64,000 nt of DNA. Origin: Aliivibrio_A kagoshimensis (GTDB lineage: Bacteria; Pseudomonadota; Gammaproteobacteria; Enterobacterales; Vibrionaceae). Positions within the stretch are counted from its first letter, which is position 1. Each line of letters opens with the position of its first letter. Positions 37,291-46,986 of this stretch are shown one piece after another. Below the pieces are notes generated by a model. The model saw nothing but the letters and a program-made list of their open reading frames with translations. It did not search any database and was not told where the DNA came from. The stretch is taken from contig NZ_JAKJSQ010000006.1 in NCBI RefSeq assembly GCF_050337105.1, positions 1 to 64,000 of the forward strand, read 5' to 3'. Position numbers and translations under genes: made by a program.

Positions 37291-37767
37291 TTAGTCTCGT
37301 TTATAGGTGATGTTATTTACAAACCAAGTCTTAGGGCCTTCAGGGGTTTGAACAACAGCATCGTCGTCCACCTCTTTTTTGAGCAGTGCTCTGGCCATGG
37401 GAGAGTCAATCGAAATGTAGTCATGTCGGCCGTAAATCTCATCAGGGCCAACAATACGCAGAGAGAGAATCTCTCCTGTTTCATTTTCAATCTCTATCCA
37501 GGCGCCAAAAAAAACCTTACCATCTTGCTGTGGAGAGTATTCAATGACATCTACCACCTCAAGACGTTTACGCAGATATCGAACTCGGCGGTCAATCTGC
37601 CGTAATATCTGTTTGTTGTATTTGTAGTCGGCATTTTCTGAACGATCGCCTAAACTCGCGGCCCACGTCACTTTCTGGGTGATCTCAGGCCGTTTAACAC
37701 GCCATAGATGATCTAACTCTTGCTTGAGTTTGTTGTAACCTTCACGGGTAATTAAATTTGTCTTCAT
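37291..37767 (-). CDS. greB: Transcription elongation factor GreB
   Basis: Stimulates RNA cleavage by backtracked RNA polymerase. It has an N-terminal coiled coil (LITREGYNKLKQELDHLWRV, with the LGDRSENADYKYNK tip carrying the acidic D/E pair) and a C-terminal FKBP-like domain ending ARALLKKEVDDDAVVQTPEG. The 158-residue length separates it from GreA. It is upstream of and coupled to tex, and divergent from ompR. Confidence 0.94.
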   Translation of the reverse strand: MKTNLITREGYNKLKQELDHLWRVKRPEITQKVTWAASLGDRSENADYKYNKQILRQIDRRVRYLRKRLEVVDVIEYSPQQDGKVFFGAWIEIENETGEILSLRIVGPDEIYGRHDYISIDSPMARALLKKEVDDDAVVQTPEGPKTWFVNNITYKRD

Positions 37768-37852
37768 ACGCTTTATTGTACTTATTAATGTCGATCTTAG
37801 CTAAGATAAAGTGAGGGGTTAAAATTTTTGAAAAAGGACACAAAACGTAACA

Positions 37853-37867
37853 ATTTCAAATTGAAAT
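37853..37867. repeat. Palindrome in the greB-ompR intergenic region
   Basis: ATTTCAAATTGAAAT is a perfect 15-base palindrome with a central A. It lies about 95 bp before ompR, in the shared upstream region with greB. It could be a regulator site, but AT-rich palindromes of this size also arise by chance. Confidence 0.4.
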
Positions 37868-37961
37868 ATTATCGATATTCCATACATCGCACTGAGTTAT
37901 TAGTACACTAGTGGTGAAAGTACTATTTATAAATAGTGCCATTGTTTGAGGTAGGTAAAAT

Positions 37962-38681
37962 ATGCAAGATAATTTCAAAATATTGGTGGTAGATGATGAT
38001 GTACGTCTACGTTCTCTATTAGAGCGCTATCTTTCAGAGCAAGGCTTTCAGGTAAGAAGTGTCGCCAATAGTGAGCAGATGGACCGCTTGTTGACTCGTG
38101 AAAACTTTCATCTCATGGTGTTGGACTTAATGTTGCCGGGTGAAGATGGTCTTTCGATCTGTCGCCGACTGCGCAGTGCCAATAATATGCTACCGATATT
38201 GATGCTAACCGCTAAAGGCGATGAGATAGACCGTATTGTCGGCCTAGAAGTAGGGGCGGATGACTACTTAGCTAAACCATTTAATCCTCGTGAACTGTTG
38301 GCACGTATCCGTGCCGTGTTAAGACGCCAAACGGTTGAGTTACCGGGAGCGCCAAGCTCTGAAGAAGAGGTGATTGAATTTGGTGAATACCGACTTAATC
38401 TTGGTACTCGCGAGATGTTCCGCAATGAAGAGCCTATGCCACTGACATCGGGTGAATTTGCGGTACTGAAATCGTTAGTGACTAATGCACGTGAGCCAAT
38501 GTCGCGTGATAAGTTAATGAACATGGCTCGAGGCCGTGAATACTCGGCTATGGAGCGTTCAATTGATGTTCAGATCTCTCGTCTTCGTCGTATGATTGAG
38601 GAAGATCCAAGTCGCCCTCGTTATATCCAGACGGTATGGGGTTTGGGTTATGTATTTGTTCCTGAAGGAAAAGAGCAGTAG
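37962..38681 (+). CDS. ompR: Osmolarity response regulator OmpR
   Basis: DNA-binding regulator of outer-membrane protein genes. The receiver has DDD at 11-13, phospho-acceptor D55 in VLDLMLPGEDG and K-P in AKPFNPREL. The winged-helix domain begins near 135 and has MERSIDVQISRLRRMIEEDP and YIQTVWGLGYVF. 239 residues. It is 12 bp upstream of envZ. Confidence 0.97.
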   Translation: MQDNFKILVVDDDVRLRSLLERYLSEQGFQVRSVANSEQMDRLLTRENFHLMVLDLMLPGEDGLSICRRLRSANNMLPILMLTAKGDEIDRIVGLEVGADDYLAKPFNPRELLARIRAVLRRQTVELPGAPSSEEEVIEFGEYRLNLGTREMFRNEEPMPLTSGEFAVLKSLVTNAREPMSRDKLMNMARGREYSAMERSIDVQISRLRRMIEEDPSRPRYIQTVWGLGYVFVPEGKEQ

Positions 38682-38693
38682 ACTTAACCGATA

Positions 38694-40013
38694 ATGAAAA
38701 GTACTTTTGCTCGCACTCTCTTTCTGCTTGGTAGCTTGTTAATTGCGAGCCAGATATTCTCATATCTGGTAGTACTTAATTACGCGTTGCTGCCGAGCAT
38801 AAAACAGTTTAATCGGATTTTAGGTTACGAAGTCCGATTAATGTTAGCAGAAGATTTAGAACTGAAAAACGGCAGTAAAATACACTTAGATCAGCCTCTG
38901 AGGCGTCACCTTCTTGAGCAGCTTGGTGTGACGTTGCACGGCCCTAGTGACACGCTGGTTAAGCATGAGTATCAAAAAGCGACAAGCATTGAATTTCTCA
39001 GTGAAGATATGAGTAAAGAGTTAGGCTCGCATACTGAAGTCAGTTTGGTACTGGGTGTCGATAGTTATGTGCTGTGGATGAAGTGCGATGCGATGCCGGG
39101 TTTCTTGATGCGAGTCCCTCTGTCTGAACTGCATGAGGATGATTTCCAACCGCTGTTTCGTTATAGCTTAATCATCGCTTTATTGGTTATTGCTGGTGGT
39201 TGGTTATTTATACGCTTGCAAAATAGACCTTTAGTGAACTTGGCTGAAGCGGCAAAACGGGTGGGCCAAGGTGAAGTACCGGCACAGATCCCTGAAAAGG
39301 GGGCGTCTGAGATTCGTGCCGTGACCTATGCGTTTAATCAAATGACTCGTGGGATACAAAAGCTAGAAGATGATCGAGCTCTGCTCATGTCGGGGGTTAG
39401 CCATGATCTACGCACACCATTAACCCGTATCCGTCTTGCCACTGAAATGATGCCTCCCGAAGACAACTACCTTGCCGAGAGCATGATTAAAGATACAGAA
39501 GAGTGTAACGAGATCATCAGTCAGTTTATGGATTACTTAAAACCCGCGACGGCACAAAGCTTTTCTTCACTAGACATTAACGACTTAGTGAGTGAAATTG
39601 CAATGTCAGAAGGGGGGTATGAGCGAGAAATTGAGGTGCAACTAACGCCTATGCCAAGCGACATTTATGGCAATGCGATAGCCATAAAACGAGCGATTAC
39701 TAACTTGGTGACTAACGCCATTCGTTATAGTGAAGGCATGATCAAGATGTCGACGACACTGAGCGATGATCAGAAGATGGTGGTGGTCAGTGTGAAAGAC
39801 TTTGGTCCGGGTATCGCTTTAGAGCAGCAACAATCTGTATTTGAACCCTTTACCCGTGGAGACAGTGCGCGAGGCAGTGAGGGAACAGGGTTAGGCTTGG
39901 CAATTGTGAAACGTATTGTGACTCATCACAATGGCTCGATCTCACTGAACAATCACAGCGAAGGAGGATTGGATATTCGTTTAATGTTCCCTTTCTATAA
40001 TGAGGAGCTGTAA
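38694..40013 (+). CDS. envZ: Osmosensor histidine kinase EnvZ
   Basis: Inner-membrane kinase/phosphatase for OmpR. It has TM1 near 7-33, a periplasmic region to about 155, TM2 near 156-176 and HAMP to about 225. The phospho-acceptor is H237 in GVSHDLRTPLTRIRLA, with N box NLVTNAIRYS, G1 DFGPGI and G2 GTGLGLAIV. 439 residues. It is convergent with recG with a 6-bp gap. Confidence 0.96.
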   Translation: MKSTFARTLFLLGSLLIASQIFSYLVVLNYALLPSIKQFNRILGYEVRLMLAEDLELKNGSKIHLDQPLRRHLLEQLGVTLHGPSDTLVKHEYQKATSIEFLSEDMSKELGSHTEVSLVLGVDSYVLWMKCDAMPGFLMRVPLSELHEDDFQPLFRYSLIIALLVIAGGWLFIRLQNRPLVNLAEAAKRVGQGEVPAQIPEKGASEIRAVTYAFNQMTRGIQKLEDDRALLMSGVSHDLRTPLTRIRLATEMMPPEDNYLAESMIKDTEECNEIISQFMDYLKPATAQSFSSLDINDLVSEIAMSEGGYEREIEVQLTPMPSDIYGNAIAIKRAITNLVTNAIRYSEGMIKMSTTLSDDQKMVVVSVKDFGPGIALEQQQSVFEPFTRGDSARGSEGTGLGLAIVKRIVTHHNGSISLNNHSEGGLDIRLMFPFYNEEL

Positions 40014-40019
40014 GCGAGT

Positions 40020-42104
40020 TTAGGCGTTAGAGTAGACGTCTTTCTCTCCAACCCAGCGCTGAATGATCGCTTTTGCATTGTTCGGGTAGCTATCATGAAT
40101 ATGGCGTGCCATGCGTTGTACTTCAGGAATCAACCGTTGATCTCTGACTAAGTCGGCAATTTTAAAGTCAGCCAGTCCCGTCTGTTTAGTCCCTAACAAC
40201 TCTCCTGGCCCTCTTATCTCTAAATCTTTTTGCGCTATCACAAACCCATCATTACTTTCTCGTAGTACACCCAACCGTTTTTGAGCGGTTTTTGATAGCG
40301 GTGCATGGTAGAGCAATACACAGTGACTCGCCACTGAACCTCGACCTACACGGCCACGCAGTTGATGCAGCTGTGCTAAGCCAAGACGTTCTGGGTTCTC
40401 TATGATCATTAAGCTAGAATTTGGTACATCGACACCGACCTCAATCACAGTGGTAGCCACTAACAGCTGTAACTCTCCGGCTTTGAACTGCTGCATTATG
40501 GCCTGTTTTTCTACCGATTTCATACGGCCATGTACTAAACCAATCTTCAGTTCAGGCAACAGTAAGGTTAACTCTTCAGCTGTGATTTCAGCGGCTTGTG
40601 CTTCCAGAAGTTCAGACTCATCAATTAAGGTACAGACCCAATAGGCTTGTCGACCATCATTGGTACAGGCGGCTCGAACTTTTTCAATAATGTCTCGGCG
40701 CCGCGTATCCGGAAGTGCAATGGTCTGAATCGGGGTTCTACCCGGAGGCAGTTCATCAATGACCGAGGTAACTAAATCTGCGTAAGCCGTCATGGCTAAC
40801 GTTCGAGGGATCGGCGTTGCCGTCATGATTAACTGATGCGGAAAAGCACCTTGCCTCTCTCCTTTTGCCCGAAGCTCTAACCGTTGATGCACCCCAAATC
40901 GGTGCTGCTCATCAATAATCACTAAGGCTAAATTTTGAAATTCAACATGCTCTTGGAATAGGGCGTGAGTACCCACCACCATTTTGGCACTGCCATCAGC
41001 AATGCTGGTTAGCTGACTCTCTCTTGCTTTTCCTGTTAATTTTCCGGCTAACCAACCGACCTTTATTCCCATCGGTTCAAGCCAAGCATTGAAGTTAATG
41101 GCGTGCTGTTCGGCAAGTAACTCGGTAGGTGCCATTAATGCGACCTGATAACCGTGTTCAATGGCTCTGACCGCAGCTAAGGCAGCAACGAGAGTCTTTC
41201 CTGAACCAACATCCCCTTGCACTAATCGCATCATAGGGTGAGGTTGAGCAAGGTCATCTTCAACCTCTTTTACGACTCTTTGCTGTGCATTGGTGGGTGT
41301 AAAGGGAAGCTGTTGAAGCAGTTGCTGTTTTAGACGGTTGCTGTCAGGGAGCGGGAAGGAGATATCTAACTGACCTTTACTACGAACCGCCAGCATTGAG
41401 AGGTTTTGAGCCAATAGCTCCTCAATGATTAACCGCTGTTGTGCGGGGTGTTTGCCTTGATCAAACTGATCCATATCCATCGGTGGTGTTGGTCGATGAA
41501 TGGTGTGAAGAGCATCAGCGAGAGTGATTTGATTATTATAGAGGCCAGCAGGTAGCAGTTCACTCACCGCCGCTTTATCCAGCAGTAACAGAGCTTGGTC
41601 AGTGATGTTTCTTAAGGTTATTTGACGAAGTCCCTCTGTGGTCGGGTAGACCGGAGTCAGGGTTTGCGGCTGCTCTTGGGCGTTGTCAGAGCTAGTCTGA
41701 AAACGATAATCAGGGTGAACAATCTCTAACCCATTCATACCGCGTTTGATTTCACCAAAAGCGTGTACGGATTTTCCTTCTGCAAAACTGTTTTTCATGC
41801 CCGCATTAAAATTGAAAAAACGCAGTGCCACTGTGCCATTGCCATCACTGATTTTTACACTCAGCATTTTCTTACGGCCAAAATGGGTATCGCAGCTCAT
41901 CACCGTCCCTTGCACTGCAACCACAACACCAGCATGAAGTTGGGACATGGGCCAAACACGGGTGCGGTCTTCATAACGAAGAGGAAGGTGAAACAGCAGA
42001 TCTTGAACCGAGTGTAAGCCTACTTTTGCCAGCTTCTCGGCCACTTTTGCCCCGACACCGGACAGTGCCGTCAATGGAACCGCAGATAAGATCTGATTAG
42101 ACAT
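40020..42104 (-). CDS. recG: ATP-dependent DNA helicase RecG
   Basis: Junction-specific helicase for fork reversal and recombination. It has a wedge OB domain near 55-150, Walker A GDVGSGKT near 295, DEQHRFG motif II, TATPIPRT motif III, and C-terminal helicase motifs (VATTVIEVGVDVPN, QLRGRVGRG). 694 residues. Strong AAGGAGG before the ATG; it lies 18 bp after trmH on the same strand. Confidence 0.97.
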   Translation of the reverse strand: MSNQILSAVPLTALSGVGAKVAEKLAKVGLHSVQDLLFHLPLRYEDRTRVWPMSQLHAGVVVAVQGTVMSCDTHFGRKKMLSVKISDGNGTVALRFFNFNAGMKNSFAEGKSVHAFGEIKRGMNGLEIVHPDYRFQTSSDNAQEQPQTLTPVYPTTEGLRQITLRNITDQALLLLDKAAVSELLPAGLYNNQITLADALHTIHRPTPPMDMDQFDQGKHPAQQRLIIEELLAQNLSMLAVRSKGQLDISFPLPDSNRLKQQLLQQLPFTPTNAQQRVVKEVEDDLAQPHPMMRLVQGDVGSGKTLVAALAAVRAIEHGYQVALMAPTELLAEQHAINFNAWLEPMGIKVGWLAGKLTGKARESQLTSIADGSAKMVVGTHALFQEHVEFQNLALVIIDEQHRFGVHQRLELRAKGERQGAFPHQLIMTATPIPRTLAMTAYADLVTSVIDELPPGRTPIQTIALPDTRRRDIIEKVRAACTNDGRQAYWVCTLIDESELLEAQAAEITAEELTLLLPELKIGLVHGRMKSVEKQAIMQQFKAGELQLLVATTVIEVGVDVPNSSLMIIENPERLGLAQLHQLRGRVGRGSVASHCVLLYHAPLSKTAQKRLGVLRESNDGFVIAQKDLEIRGPGELLGTKQTGLADFKIADLVRDQRLIPEVQRMARHIHDSYPNNAKAIIQRWVGEKDVYSNA

Positions 42105-42122
42105 ACACCCTCCTTGTTACGA

Positions 42123-42827
42123 TTAACGGCTCTTTTTCGGTTTAATAGCTTGCATCTCTGCCCACCACGCTTCGTCGGCCACGATCTGTCCAATCTCATC
42201 CAATTTTGGCATTGGCAGCCCTTTACGTTTAGCCACTTTTGCAAGAACGGGGTGACCACGTTCAAACAGGATCTTATTTACTACGTCATCAGGGAGATCG
42301 GTTTTGCTTTTGTTGTACATGCCTGCTAATGCTCTTTGACGCTGTGCTTCATAAAGAATCAGGGCACTGGCAACGGAGACATTCAGAGACTGTACCATAC
42401 CGACCATTGGGATGATGATGTCTTGATCCGCTAATGCGAGCGCCTTCTTAGAGATTCCGGTTTTCTCGCTGCCTAAAATAATGGCGGTCGGTCTGGTGTA
42501 ATCAATTTCGCGAAAGTCGACTGCGCTATCAGACAGGTTGGTCGCTAGCACTTGCATGCCTTGATCTTTTAGTTGGCCAATGGCACTGGTAATGTCTTTA
42601 TGAGTATCCACCTCAACCCAGTTGCGAGCGCCAGCAGAGGTGTGGCTTAGCGTACGCATTTGCTGAGTGGGCCAAACTGCATGAATTTTATGAACACCAG
42701 TCGCATCTGCCGTTCGAATAATAGCGGAAACATTATTAGGCTTGTGGACTTCTTCTAAGCAGAGAGTGAGATCAATCTGTCTTGCTGAGAGTACGGAAGT
42801 GATGCGTTGGTAACGTTCTAGATTCAT
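42123..42827 (-). CDS. trmH: tRNA (guanosine-2'-O-)-methyltransferase TrmH
   Basis: Methylates G18 ribose in tRNA. SpoU/SPOUT family with motif 1 NNVSAIIRTADATGV, motif 2 ILGSEKTGIS and motif 3 PMVGMVQSLNVSVASALILYE. 234 residues. It continues the spoT-trmH-recG order known from enteric bacteria, though a hairpin at 42881-42910 separates it from spoT. Confidence 0.95.
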   Translation of the reverse strand: MNLERYQRITSVLSARQIDLTLCLEEVHKPNNVSAIIRTADATGVHKIHAVWPTQQMRTLSHTSAGARNWVEVDTHKDITSAIGQLKDQGMQVLATNLSDSAVDFREIDYTRPTAIILGSEKTGISKKALALADQDIIIPMVGMVQSLNVSVASALILYEAQRQRALAGMYNKSKTDLPDDVVNKILFERGHPVLAKVAKRKGLPMPKLDEIGQIVADEAWWAEMQAIKPKKSR

Positions 42828-42880
42828 AATATTTAGGTAATCGTTAATTAGAGTGGATTGACACTGGGTGCTTTTATAAT

Positions 42881-42910
42881 AAAAAATGCGCCCAAAAAGA
42901 GCGCAATTTT
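42881..42910 (-). terminator. Possible terminator or attenuator between spoT and trmH
   Basis: On the minus strand TTGCGC pairs with GCGCA(T) around a T/G-rich loop and runs into six T residues. It lies 17 bases past the spoT stop. The stem is short (five GC-rich pairs plus A-T pairs with one bulge), so partial read-through to trmH-recG is likely. Confidence 0.55.
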
Positions 42911-42926
42911 AATAACGAACAGAGGA

Positions 42927-45041
42927 TCAGTTCTTCCGTCGTCGTACTTTCAATACTAGAGGCATGACGCGGATACGGCGCATAATTTCGGCTAAATGAA
43001 CGCGATCTTTCACCGTCAACTCAACAGTCACAGCGTATAATCGACCATCTTTCTCTTCGGTCGAAATGCTGCGGATGTTGGATCCTGTACTCGCAATCAC
43101 ATTGGTTAAATTGGCCAACACACCTTGGTTATTATGCAGCTCAACTTTTAAGGTGGTGACGAACTCTTGTTCAAATTCATCTGCCCACTCAACACCCATG
43201 TATTTATCAGGTTCTTTTTGGTATCCACGCACGTTGGCGCAATCTTCCATATGAACCACCAAACCACGACCCGGACTCACATGTGCAATAATGTGATCGC
43301 CTGGAAGTGGGTGACAACAGTTGGCAAAGGTGAGCAGTATCCCTTCTGCACCTCGAATAGGCAGTTTGTTGCCAGAGATTGAACTGCTCTCTTGCTCGGT
43401 GAGTTCATCAGAATTGCCCAACAGTCGACGAGCAATGACAATACTCATCAACTCACCTAAACCTATGGCTGCTAACAGATCGTCTTGGCTCTCCAGCCTT
43501 AAATCGGTGAGTACATTGTTGAGATTCTCAGCTTGAACGTCATCAATCGCAACCTTACCAAGAGCATGGTTGAGTAGACGCCTTCCGAGAATAATGGAAT
43601 CTTCACGGCGTAATGTTTTTAAGCTTTGACGGATATTAGTACGGGCACGCGCGGTGACCACATAGTTCAGCCAAGCGGCATTAGGGCGAGCACCAGGAGC
43701 ACTAATTATCTCAATGGTTTGACCGTTTTTCAGCGGTTTACTTAACGGATAAGGCTGGCGATTAACACGTGCGCCAACACAAGTACTTCCGACATCAGAG
43801 TGTAGAGAATAAGCGAAGTCGACCGCGGTTGCCCCTACCGGAAGCTCGAAAATTCTGCCTTTTGGGGTAAAGACATAAATTTCGTCTGGGAAGAGCTCTG
43901 ATTTTACATTCTCGATAAATTCAAATGAGTTACCGGCACTCTGTTGCAGCTCTAATAAGCTTTGCATCCAGCGTTGGGCTCTAATTTGAGCGGTGGTGCC
44001 TGACTTATCACCATCTTTATATGTCCAGTGAGCCGCCACCCCTTTATTGGCCATCTGTTCCATATCTTCAGTACGGATCTGTACTTCAACAGGCACGCCG
44101 TGTGGCCCAACCATTGAGGTATGTAGAGATTGATAACCGTTGGCTTTTGGTACCGCAATGTAATCTTTTACTTTTCCGGGACGAGGTTTATAGAGGTTAT
44201 GTGCCTGTCCAAGTATTCGGTAACAGGTATCCACATCATCAACAATCACTCTAAAAGCATAGATATCCATAATAGTATGGAATCTCTGCTCTTTATTTTT
44301 CATTTTTTGGTAGATAGAAAACAGGTTTTTCTCTCTGCCTAATACCTTGCCATTGATCCCTGCTTCTTCAATACGCCCTTCAATTTCAGAGTGGATCTTT
44401 TGGATCATCTCTTTACGATTACCACGGGCAGATTTAACCACCTCTTTTAGCACTCGGTAGCGATTGGGATAGAGAGCTTCAAAACCTAACTCTTCAAGCT
44501 CAGTTTTGATGTTATGGATACCTAAACGGTGAGCAAGCGGGGAGAATATCTCTAAGGTTTCACGAGCAATACGGCGACGTTTATCTGGTCGTAGTGCACC
44601 GAGCGTTCTCATGTTGTGAGTACGGTCAGCCAGTTTAATCAGAATCACGCGAATATCATGAACCATCGCCATGATCATTTTACGAAAGTTTTCAGCCTGG
44701 GCTTCTTTGCGGTCTCTGAACTTTAATTTGTCCAGTTTAGAGACACCATCAACCAATTCGGCGACAGTTTCACCAAATTGCTCGGCAAGATCTTCTTTGC
44801 TGACAGGGGTGTCTTCAATGACATCGTGCAAAAGCGCGGCCATGAGTGACTCATGATCAAGACGCATCTCTGCCAGAATACGTGAGACGGCGACAGGGTG
44901 AATAATGTAGGGTTCACCACTAGAACGAGTCTGTCCTTCGTGCGCTTCTCTTGCTACTAGGTAAGATCGACGCAGAGCCTCAATTTGAGGCTCTGAAAGG
45001 TATTCTTGGGCAACATCTTTAAGGCTATCGAATAAATACAA
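42927..45041 (-). CDS. spoT: Bifunctional (p)ppGpp synthetase/hydrolase SpoT
   Basis: Sets the level of the stringent-response alarmone. The HD hydrolase domain has H72-D73 in LLHDVIED, and the synthetase domain spans about 200-340 (YKPRPGKVKDYIAVPKANG). TGS is near 385-450, followed by a helical region and a C-terminal ACT domain (NNQGVLANLTNVIASTGSNI). 704 residues. The start codon is TTG at 45041; the encoded MYLFDSL matches the enteric SpoT start, which also uses TTG as I remember, so the rare start looks conserved. It lies 42 bp after rpoZ. Confidence 0.97.
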   Translation of the reverse strand: MYLFDSLKDVAQEYLSEPQIEALRRSYLVAREAHEGQTRSSGEPYIIHPVAVSRILAEMRLDHESLMAALLHDVIEDTPVSKEDLAEQFGETVAELVDGVSKLDKLKFRDRKEAQAENFRKMIMAMVHDIRVILIKLADRTHNMRTLGALRPDKRRRIARETLEIFSPLAHRLGIHNIKTELEELGFEALYPNRYRVLKEVVKSARGNRKEMIQKIHSEIEGRIEEAGINGKVLGREKNLFSIYQKMKNKEQRFHTIMDIYAFRVIVDDVDTCYRILGQAHNLYKPRPGKVKDYIAVPKANGYQSLHTSMVGPHGVPVEVQIRTEDMEQMANKGVAAHWTYKDGDKSGTTAQIRAQRWMQSLLELQQSAGNSFEFIENVKSELFPDEIYVFTPKGRIFELPVGATAVDFAYSLHSDVGSTCVGARVNRQPYPLSKPLKNGQTIEIISAPGARPNAAWLNYVVTARARTNIRQSLKTLRREDSIILGRRLLNHALGKVAIDDVQAENLNNVLTDLRLESQDDLLAAIGLGELMSIVIARRLLGNSDELTEQESSSISGNKLPIRGAEGILLTFANCCHPLPGDHIIAHVSPGRGLVVHMEDCANVRGYQKEPDKYMGVEWADEFEQEFVTTLKVELHNNQGVLANLTNVIASTGSNIRSISTEEKDGRLYAVTVELTVKDRVHLAEIMRRIRVMPLVLKVRRRKN

Positions 45042-45083
45042 ACTTAAGCTCGGTATCCGTAATGTTGAACAGGGGTTGCCGTA

Positions 45084-45356
45084 TTAGCGAGGCAACGTAA
45101 TTGAGCTAACAGCAGCAAGTTCTGCAGCATCTTGCTCTTGTTGCTCTTGACGCTCACGAGCATCCAATACATCTTTAGTGATTAAACCTTCTTCGATTTC
45201 ACGAAGAGCAATAACAGTAGGTTTATCATTCTCTTCAGGAACCAAGGCATCCTTTCCGCCAGTCTGCATTTGACGAGCGCGACGAGAAGAGATAAGTACT
45301 AAGTCGAAGCGGTTGCCGATTTTTTCAACAGCGTCTTGAACGGTTACGCGTGCCAT
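45084..45356 (-). CDS. rpoZ: RNA polymerase omega subunit
   Basis: Helps assemble RNA polymerase and forms part of a ppGpp binding site. It begins MARVTVQDAVEKIGNRFDL, with the RRARQMQ segment and ALREIEEGLI typical of omega. I start it at 45356 (GGAG seven bases upstream), giving 90 residues; four extra codons are open upstream. It sits between gmk and spoT as in enteric bacteria, which links nucleotide supply, polymerase and the alarmone enzyme. Confidence 0.96.
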   Translation of the reverse strand: MARVTVQDAVEKIGNRFDLVLISSRRARQMQTGGKDALVPEENDKPTVIALREIEEGLITKDVLDARERQEQQEQDAAELAAVSSITLPR

Positions 45357-45478
45357 GAAGGACTCCAAAAATAATTAATTTAATATACGATGTAAAATTG
45401 TACAGAAATGTTGTGCTTAATACACTAAAAATATGATCATCGCGATCTTTGAGGATCGTTGCTACCCCTTTAGTGGCG

Positions 45479-46102
45479 CTATTCTGCCAATAAGCCAGAG
45501 AGCATGCTGCTGTATTTTGCAGACTGCTTATCTTGTTTTAATCTTTCTGCACGAATAATGGCTTTAAAATCCACAAGGGCTGCATCAAAGTCATCATTTA
45601 CAATGACATAGTCATACTCATTGTAGTGTGAAATCTCAGATTTGGCCTTATCCATACGTTTTGCAATGACGGCTTCGCTATCTTGTCCGCGCGTATTTAA
45701 TCGGCGCTCGAGTTCCTCTTTGGAAGGAGGCAAGATAAAGAGGCTTTTTGCTAAAGGCATCTGTTTGCGAATTTGACGAGCACCTTGCCAGTCAATATCT
45801 AAGAAGATATCGATGCCTTTATTTAGGTTCTCTTCTATCCACACCCGAGAGGTTCCGTAGTAGTTACCGAATACTTCAGCGTGTTCAAGAAAAACTCCTT
45901 GATCCATTAATTCTTCGAACTTCTCTTTGCCAATGAAGTGGTAATGAATACCATCCTCTTCGCCTGGGCGCATGCCACGAGTCGTGTGCGATACAGAAAC
46001 TTTCATGGCATAGGTCGGATTGGTTTCAATCAGTGCTGAAATCAAACTGGATTTACCCGCGCCACTTGGGGCTGATACGATGTAAAGAGTACCTTTGCTC
46101 AT
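45479..46102 (-). CDS. gmk: Guanylate kinase
   Basis: Phosphorylates GMP to GDP. It has P-loop SAPSGAGKSSL at 9-19, the GMP-binding SHTTRGMRPGE, and the DIDWQGARQI segment. 207 residues. It is the first gene of the leftward gmk-rpoZ-spoT-trmH-recG series, with a 110-bp gap to rpoZ, and is divergent from kdkA. Confidence 0.97.
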   Translation of the reverse strand: MSKGTLYIVSAPSGAGKSSLISALIETNPTYAMKVSVSHTTRGMRPGEEDGIHYHFIGKEKFEELMDQGVFLEHAEVFGNYYGTSRVWIEENLNKGIDIFLDIDWQGARQIRKQMPLAKSLFILPPSKEELERRLNTRGQDSEAVIAKRMDKAKSEISHYNEYDYVIVNDDFDAALVDFKAIIRAERLKQDKQSAKYSSMLSGLLAE

Positions 46103-46261
46103 GGTTATTTCCGCTTAGAAATTAGGGAGGCGAAGATTATCATGATCTTCGTTAAAATAGAATCAGAAGCTGTATTATTTGCCTGAATAAAAATTATGCG
46201 CCAAGCTCTGATAAATGTAAAATACTATGGCCTTTTATAGTTTTAAACTGTTGATATATTG

Positions 46262-46972
46262 ATGATGAAGAGCATTCGAATAGAGAATCAAACGATTTGG
46301 TACGATGAGAGTTTATTGGCGGAGAGCCCTGAATCTTGCTTTGATGCCACTTTTTGGCAGAAGAGTGGAAAGATAATTGGCAGCGCTACGGGTCGCGGAA
46401 CCACCTGGTTTATTCGTACCGAGCGAGTAGAAGCAGCGTTGCGTCATTATCGCCGAGGTGGATTATTCGGAAAAATAGTCACTGATCACTATCTCTTTTT
46501 TGGTTGGGAAAAAACACGCAGCTACCAAGAGTTCCAGCTGCTCAAGACGCTTAGAGAAGCAGGTGTTAATGTTCCAAAACCTGTTGCAGCAAGAGCGGTG
46601 AAGCGTACTTTCTGTTATCAAGCCGATCTCCTGAGTGAGAAGATAGCCAATGCGCGGGATCTGGTCTCTATTTTACAGGGTCAGTCACTTGGGGGCGAAA
46701 TTTATCAAAAGATTGGCGCTGAGATTCGAAAAATGCACGATGCACAAGTTAATCACACTGATCTTAATACTCACAACATCTTGGTCGATGATGATAATAA
46801 AGTGTGGATTATTGATTTTGATAAGTGTTCGCAGCAAACCGGGGATACCTGGAAGAGCGGTAATTTAAAAAGGTTGGAACGATCATTTGAGAAGGAGCGT
46901 GTGAAAAGAGCGATTCAGTTTCAACCGCTCGATATTGAACTCATTATGCAAGGCTATAAGGGAGATAAATAG
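46262..46972 (+). CDS. kdkA: 3-deoxy-D-manno-octulosonic acid kinase
   Basis: Phosphorylates the single Kdo residue of the lipopolysaccharide inner core, using ATP. It has the eukaryotic-kinase-like catalytic loop HTDLNTHNIL (Asp near 166) and metal-binding IDFDKC, with the family N-terminal GRGTTWFI and RHYRRGGLFGKIV segments. About 236 residues, as in Haemophilus and Vibrio KdkA. The start is uncertain between ATG 46262 and 46265 (a TTG lies before both), and no good ribosome site is visible. The kinase implies a core with one phosphorylated Kdo, as described for Vibrio. Confidence 0.9.
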   Translation: MMKSIRIENQTIWYDESLLAESPESCFDATFWQKSGKIIGSATGRGTTWFIRTERVEAALRHYRRGGLFGKIVTDHYLFFGWEKTRSYQEFQLLKTLREAGVNVPKPVAARAVKRTFCYQADLLSEKIANARDLVSILQGQSLGGEIYQKIGAEIRKMHDAQVNHTDLNTHNILVDDDNKVWIIDFDKCSQQTGDTWKSGNLKRLERSFEKERVKRAIQFQPLDIELIMQGYKGDK

Positions 46973-46986
46973 CGAGCTTGCCAATA

